11,064 bases of DNA from NCBI GenBank assembly GCA_031260095.1, contig JAIRKN010000146.1, positions 1 through 11,064 on the forward strand. Reading direction: 5' to 3'. The DNA comes from Tannerella sp. (lineage in GTDB: Bacteria; Bacteroidota; Bacteroidia; Bacteroidales; Tannerellaceae). The position numbers were made by a program, and so were the translations under genes. The notes beneath the pieces are model-generated. The model had not been told where the DNA came from. It ran no database searches and worked only from the letters and a program-made list of their open reading frames with translations. This document shows, piece by piece, positions 7,001-11,064 of this stretch (position 1 is its first letter; each line of letters begins with the position of its first letter).

Positions 7001-10000
7001 TTGTTCGTTGGTTTATTTTTAACATCAGGGTATATTTCTTTTTTGTTCCGCGCATAGATTCGCCAGTATACGAGCGGTATGACGGAGAGGCTTACAAGCG
7101 TGCCGACGAGCATGGACGAGATCATAGCGACGGCCAGCGGTTTTTGTATTTCCGACCCCAGGTCACCGGCAAATAGCATCGGAACCATAGCGACTACTGT
7201 TGTCAGCGAGGTCATGATGATCGCCCTCAGTCGGCGGTGGCCTGCCGTATGGATGGCTTCCATCAGCGGAACGTTCTTTTTACGCAGTTCGTTGATCATA
7301 TCAATCTTTAGTATGGAATCGTTGATGATGATACCGCATGTCACAACGATACCGATCGCGCTCATCAGGTTGAGCGTGTGACCGAATAGCCATAAGGCGA
7401 TAAGCGCTACCGTCACATCAATGGGGATTTCTATCAGGACGATCAACGGTTGCAGGAAGCTTTCGAACTGGGCCGCGAGGATGAAGTACATGAGCAGGAT
7501 GGATATCATCAGGATAACGATCAGTTCGTTCAGCATCTTTTTATTTGAGAAGTAACTGCCGGAAAAGTTTACATCCCACATTTTCATCCGACCGATCTCT
7601 TCTTTGGTTTTGCTCATCAGGCTTTCCGCATCTTTTACGTGCGGATAGGAAACCGGGATATATTCGTCGTTTCTGCCGGCCACGATTGTTTTAAGTCCTT
7701 CCGTCGGAACAATGGAAACGAAATAACTTAAAGGGATCTGTTGCTGTTCTTCCGGAATATTGGTACGGACGAGCGTCCGGTTAATAATTTCGTTGATCGT
7801 CTGTTCTTCCCCGGCAATGGTGATCGGCAGGTATTGCTGATAGGAGCGTAGCGTGGTGATCTGATTCTCGCGGAAAGCTGTTTTGAGGATTTGTTCGATG
7901 ACGGAATATGATACATGGTAAAGGAGCAATTTCTCCTGATCTACATGGATGCTCATCTCTTTTTCGAACGTAACCCCTTCGGAGCGTTCGCCGGATAATT
8001 CCTCCAGTCTGCCTTCTATCTCCCGGATTTCATCGGCTTCCGGCGTATTTTGCCGGTTACTGTGATACAGTTCCGTCACGAGATCGGACTCCCCGGTTAC
8101 GAAAATCTTTTCAAAAACAGTTTCCGGTGGAGCGAATGATGCGACGGCCGCCGGATACCGGCTTTTTATCAGGCTACTTATTTTCGCCTGTACCTGCCCG
8201 GCCAGCCGTGCGTTTTTTGCTTTTATATACAGTTCGCTTTCAGACGTAGGCATCTTACGTTCATTATCCAAAATAAACTGTTGCCGTCCGATGTAGGCGG
8301 AGTGTTCGAGCGCCAACGAATCTATTTCACGGCACAGGTGATTCATACGGGCGCGGTTTTCGTCTAAGTGGATATTTTCCCCCCAGTCGATATGCGTCAA
8401 TAGTTCTACCTGGTCTATCGCAGGCATACCTGTCTTCGGTATCATCCGAAACATCAGTACGCAAAGCGGAACGACGGCGATGATAAGAATCGCATGGAAT
8501 GTTTTGTGTGCAAAGGTAAAATCAATCAGGCGGTCGTACCAGTTAAAAAGCCTTTTATTTCCACGCTCCCGGTATTGCCGGACACGTCCGCCCGGATCAC
8601 GCCTTGTGAAATTCTTTGCGTACACTAACTTGTATAACACGGGTAGCAGCATAACGCCGGTAAAATAGGAGATCAGTAATCCGACGGAGACGGAGAATGC
8701 TTCATCTACAAAGATCGCGCCGGCTATACCGCTCAGGAAAATAAGCGGGAAGAACACGGCGATAGTGGTCAATGTAGAACTCAGCATCGGTGTGATCACT
8801 TCGGTTGTTCCTTTGATACAGGCTTCTTCGAGCGGCAGGCCCCGTTCGCGGTACTGGCTTATATTTTCTGTGGTGATGATGGCGTTGTCGATCATCATAC
8901 CCAATGCGAGGATCAATCCCGAAAGCGAGATGATATTCAATGATTTTCCGAAAAAGAAAAAGAATTGGAAACACATAATCAGCGATACAATCATACTGAT
9001 TCCAATGATCGCCGGCGATTTTGCGTCGCCCAGAAATAAGAATGCTACCACGCAGATCAGTATAAATCCCATGACGAAGTTCTCCTTGAGGTTAGAGATC
9101 GTATAATCCAATAATTCCGTCTGATTCCGGTTGACCGTAAATTCGATGTCGGGATAAAGCGCGCGAAAATGTGAGATCGTACTGTTCAAAGCCTCTTTCA
9201 GGTCGTTCATGTTCTCGGCGGACTGTTTGATGATGGCCAATGTGACCGCCCGTTTTCCATTGACGACCGAAAATCCGCGCTCTTCCTCCGGTACGATTTT
9301 TACCGAGCAGAGGTCCTTTAGCTGGTAAATGCGGTCTGCCTTGCGGAGGTAGATATTTTCAATGTCTTCGGTCGTATGCAGCAGGGAGGAGAATTTTACA
9401 TTATATTCGTAATATCCATCACGTATCACCATACTTCCGGCCTCAATATTATTGTTTTTGATCGCCGATTCGATATCGGTAAGTGTGATACCGGCAATTT
9501 CCAGTTTATTCATGTCGGGCATGATCTGCACCCGGCTGGCTACCACGCCGGTCGCGTCTGCCATCGTAACTTCGGGCAACTGTTCAATACGCCGCTTGAT
9601 CACCGTTTCGGCAAACTCGCTCATCGTCAGGAAACGTTCGATATCCGTATCCCCATACCGGGGGTCGTCTTTGAGTGTCAGGTTCAGGTAGAACACCGGC
9701 AGATCCGTCGCGCTGGCTTTGATCACGCGGGGACGCTCAAGGTCGCGCGGCATCGTATTCATCGCCGCGTCGATCTTTTCATTGACCTCGATAAAAGCCA
9801 GGTTGATGTTTGTGCCGTAATCAAAACGCAGGTTCACTTGCGCACTCCCGTCGCGCGTTTCACTTTTTATATCCCGTAACCGCGTTACCTGCATCAGATG
9901 TCTGCGCAGTGAGGTCGCCACCGTATTTTCCACTTCCCGCGCCGAACTGTTCGGCATGGATACCTGCACGGTAATATCCGGTATCGGAATATCGGGAAGC

Positions 10001-10101
10001 AATGAAACCGGCAACGTAAAATACGTAATCACGCCGATAATCACCATCGCCAGGAACGCCATCAGTACGGCAATAGGCCGTTGTATCAAAAACTTAACCA
10101 T
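6997..10101 (-). CDS. AcrB-type RND efflux permease (HAE family)
   Basis: This 1034-residue inner-membrane pump has standard RND length. The N-terminus (IQRPIAVLM, then a membrane helix and LLPDIPIPDITV) is typical of the drug-exporting RND branch. A first porter region (about 40-330) is followed by membrane helices 2-6, a second porter region (about 550-850), and helices 8-12, including the AAQFESFLQPLIV stretch. Helix 4 reads GMMIDNAII: Asp405 matches AcrB Asp407, and the second Asp is Asn. Helix 10 reads GIIINDSIL, with Asn927 at the AcrB lysine position; Asn here is common in RND pumps outside the Enterobacteria, so it need not mean loss of function. It would take substrate from periplasm or membrane and pass it to the channel, driven by protons. 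The ATG at 10101 lies 15 nt after the adaptor gene; its stop overlaps the ATG of the next gene. Confidence 0.97.
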   Translation of the reverse strand: MVKFLIQRPIAVLMAFLAMVIIGVITYFTLPVSLLPDIPIPDITVQVSMPNSSAREVENTVATSLRRHLMQVTRLRDIKSETRDGSAQVNLRFDYGTNINLAFIEVNEKIDAAMNTMPRDLERPRVIKASATDLPVFYLNLTLKDDPRYGDTDIERFLTMSEFAETVIKRRIEQLPEVTMADATGVVASRVQIMPDMNKLEIAGITLTDIESAIKNNNIEAGSMVIRDGYYEYNVKFSSLLHTTEDIENIYLRKADRIYQLKDLCSVKIVPEEERGFSVVNGKRAVTLAIIKQSAENMNDLKEALNSTISHFRALYPDIEFTVNRNQTELLDYTISNLKENFVMGFILICVVAFLFLGDAKSPAIIGISMIVSLIMCFQFFFFFGKSLNIISLSGLILALGMMIDNAIITTENISQYRERGLPLEEACIKGTTEVITPMLSSTLTTIAVFFPLIFLSGIAGAIFVDEAFSVSVGLLISYFTGVMLLPVLYKLVYAKNFTRRDPGGRVRQYRERGNKRLFNWYDRLIDFTFAHKTFHAILIIAVVPLCVLMFRMIPKTGMPAIDQVELLTHIDWGENIHLDENRARMNHLCREIDSLALEHSAYIGRQQFILDNERKMPTSESELYIKAKNARLAGQVQAKISSLIKSRYPAAVASFAPPETVFEKIFVTGESDLVTELYHSNRQNTPEADEIREIEGRLEELSGERSEGVTFEKEMSIHVDQEKLLLYHVSYSVIEQILKTAFRENQITTLRSYQQYLPITIAGEEQTINEIINRTLVRTNIPEEQQQIPLSYFVSIVPTEGLKTIVAGRNDEYIPVSYPHVKDAESLMSKTKEEIGRMKMWDVNFSGSYFSNKKMLNELIVILMISILLMYFILAAQFESFLQPLIVLIEIPIDVTVALIALWLFGHTLNLMSAIGIVVTCGIIINDSILKIDMINELRKKNVPLMEAIHTAGHRRLRAIIMTSLTTVVAMVPMLFAGDLGSEIQKPLAVAMISSMLVGTLVSLSVIPLVYWRIYARNKKEIYPDVKNKPTNK

Positions 10102-10116
10102 AATAGTAAGGAAGCA

Positions 10117-11064
10117 TTAATCCCCGTCCCCGGTTAATCTGACATTTGTTCCGTCCGCCAGATGTTCATTTCCGCTGATAATAATCTCATCTCCTTCCTG
10201 AAGTGTTTTGCCTGTGATCGAGTAATGTGTGGCGTTTTCGAATCCGGTATCCACATAATTCCATGCCGCTTTACCGTCTTTGTAGGCAAATACCACCTGT
10301 TTACCGGTACGCAGTACGACGGCCGTTTTCGGAACGACCCACTGTTTGCCCAGCGAGCGGAATACGCTGATGCGGACGTTCATCCCGTTGAACATTTTCG
10401 GATGCGGCTGTATATACGCTTTCACGCGCACGGTGCCTTCTTTGTCCACACTGGGGTTGATGCCGGCGATGCTTCCTGCCGATTCGATATCCGGCGAAGC
10501 ATAAGATTGGATCCGAACCTTATCGCCCGTTTTTATGAGAGCCAGATCATTCTCAAGAATCTTGAAATCCACCTCCGGTTTCCCTTCGCTGATAATCGTG
10601 CAGAACGGCTCCGAAGCATCAATCGAGCAGTAAGGCTTGGAAAACAGGTTGGCCACCGTGCCGGCTATCGGGGTTTTCAGTGTGGCATTATCTAAGTTAT
10701 ATTTTGCGAGGTCATATTGTATTCGGGCGCTGTTGTATCCGCTTCGGATATTGGCCAGTCGGAGCAGATCCTGCGGAATGGACGTTGAGTCGGCGAGTGA
10801 ATATCCCTGCCCGATCAATACATCCTGTAGTTCAAGATACGCCTTTTGCAGGTTATCCTCCGCTTGCCGGCAACTGTTAGAGAGTTGAAACGTATCCAGC
10901 ATCGCAATGGAAGTTCCTGCCGCAACGCGGTCGCCGTTCTTCACAAATATCCGTACCGGAATATTTCCTGATGATAACGACACAAATTGCAATTCCGCCA
11001 CCTGTTGCGCACTGATCCGCCCGTTACTCACCAACTCATGCTCAAAGTCGACGGTACGCAACGT
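10117..11064 (-). CDS. Periplasmic adaptor (membrane fusion protein, HlyD/AcrA type), 5' end outside window
   Basis: The frame is open to the right edge, so the signal peptide and true start are missing; the visible part is 315 codons. It begins just before the first half of the lipoyl/barrel-sandwich domain (GNIPVRIFVKNGDRVAAG), continues into a helical hairpin of about 80 residues rich in Leu and Gln, returns to the second lipoyl half (ATLKTPIAGTVANLF), and ends in beta-barrel and membrane-proximal domains (MNGMNVRIS-like stretch, VVPKTAVV, then GDEIIISG). This order is diagnostic of RND adaptors. It bridges the inner-membrane pump and the TolC-type channel and is the first visible gene of the operon. 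The operon promoter must lie to the right of the window. A TTG at 11061 is a possible start in the visible part but would cut off the export signal. Confidence 0.95.
   Translation of the reverse strand, partial: TLRTVDFEHELVSNGRISAQQVAELQFVSLSSGNIPVRIFVKNGDRVAAGTSIAMLDTFQLSNSCRQAEDNLQKAYLELQDVLIGQGYSLADSTSIPQDLLRLANIRSGYNSARIQYDLAKYNLDNATLKTPIAGTVANLFSKPYCSIDASEPFCTIISEGKPEVDFKILENDLALIKTGDKVRIQSYASPDIESAGSIAGINPSVDKEGTVRVKAYIQPHPKMFNGMNVRISVFRSLGKQWVVPKTAVVLRTGKQVVFAYKDGKAAWNYVDTGFENATHYSITGKTLQEGDEIIISGNEHLADGTNVRLTGDGD

Noticed and set aside
6702..7055. 117-codon minus-strand frame starting inside the end of the first permease
   Set aside because: Its first part is the permease C-terminus read out of frame and the rest is array and signal-peptide DNA in the wrong frame; it is only evidence that the third frame is open.
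9376..9879. 167-codon plus-strand frame opposite the first permease
   Set aside because: It lies entirely opposite well-supported RND coding sequence and its His-rich translation has no recognisable domain.

Overview
The window is best read as a chromosome segment from a member of the Bacteroidales (a Bacteroides- or Parabacteroides-like gut bacterium). The evidence is protein character, Bacteroidetes-style lipoprotein and AT-rich leader features, the lack of strong Shine-Dalgarno sites, and a candidate promoter near the TTTG / TAnnTTTG pattern. No rRNA, tRNA, CRISPR array or intact transposase is visible. Every gene I can support lies on the minus strand.

From right to left, in the direction of transcription, the window holds a four-gene tripartite efflux operon: a periplasmic adaptor (10117-11064, 5' end outside the window), an AcrB-type RND permease (6997-10101), a TolC-type outer-membrane channel (5293 to about 7000) and a second, divergent RND permease (2071-5265). 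Spacing is tight: 15 nt, an ATGA overlap, then 27 nt. Adaptor, pump and channel would span both membranes and export a small molecule using the proton gradient. The two unlike permeases suggest either a mixed pump of the MdtBC kind or two alternative pumps sharing one adaptor and one channel. The substrate cannot be read from the sequence.

The most striking signal is at the start of the channel gene. An ATG overlaps the stop of the upstream permease (ATGA, 6997-7000), as expected for a coupled start. Between it and the signal peptide lies a GC-rich tandem array (two 23-bp-period palindromic units, then five 23/24-bp units, 6797-6952), followed by an A7 run. In this sequence the ATG is out of frame with the signal peptide. 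One extra 23-bp unit, the loss of two, or the loss of one A would restore the frame. All frames are open through the array. This looks like a repeat-based ON/OFF switch or a frame-disrupting expansion in an efflux channel, currently in an OFF-like state unless an internal start is used.

A 598-bp AT-rich gene-free stretch (1473-2070) follows. It contains a 192-bp element bounded by 21-bp inverted repeats with further nested repeats (1743-1934), possibly a small non-autonomous mobile element. The left end (1-1472) is a partial gene for a lipoprotein with a transglutaminase/cysteine-protease-like domain. It has no stop in the window and no evident functional tie to the efflux operon.
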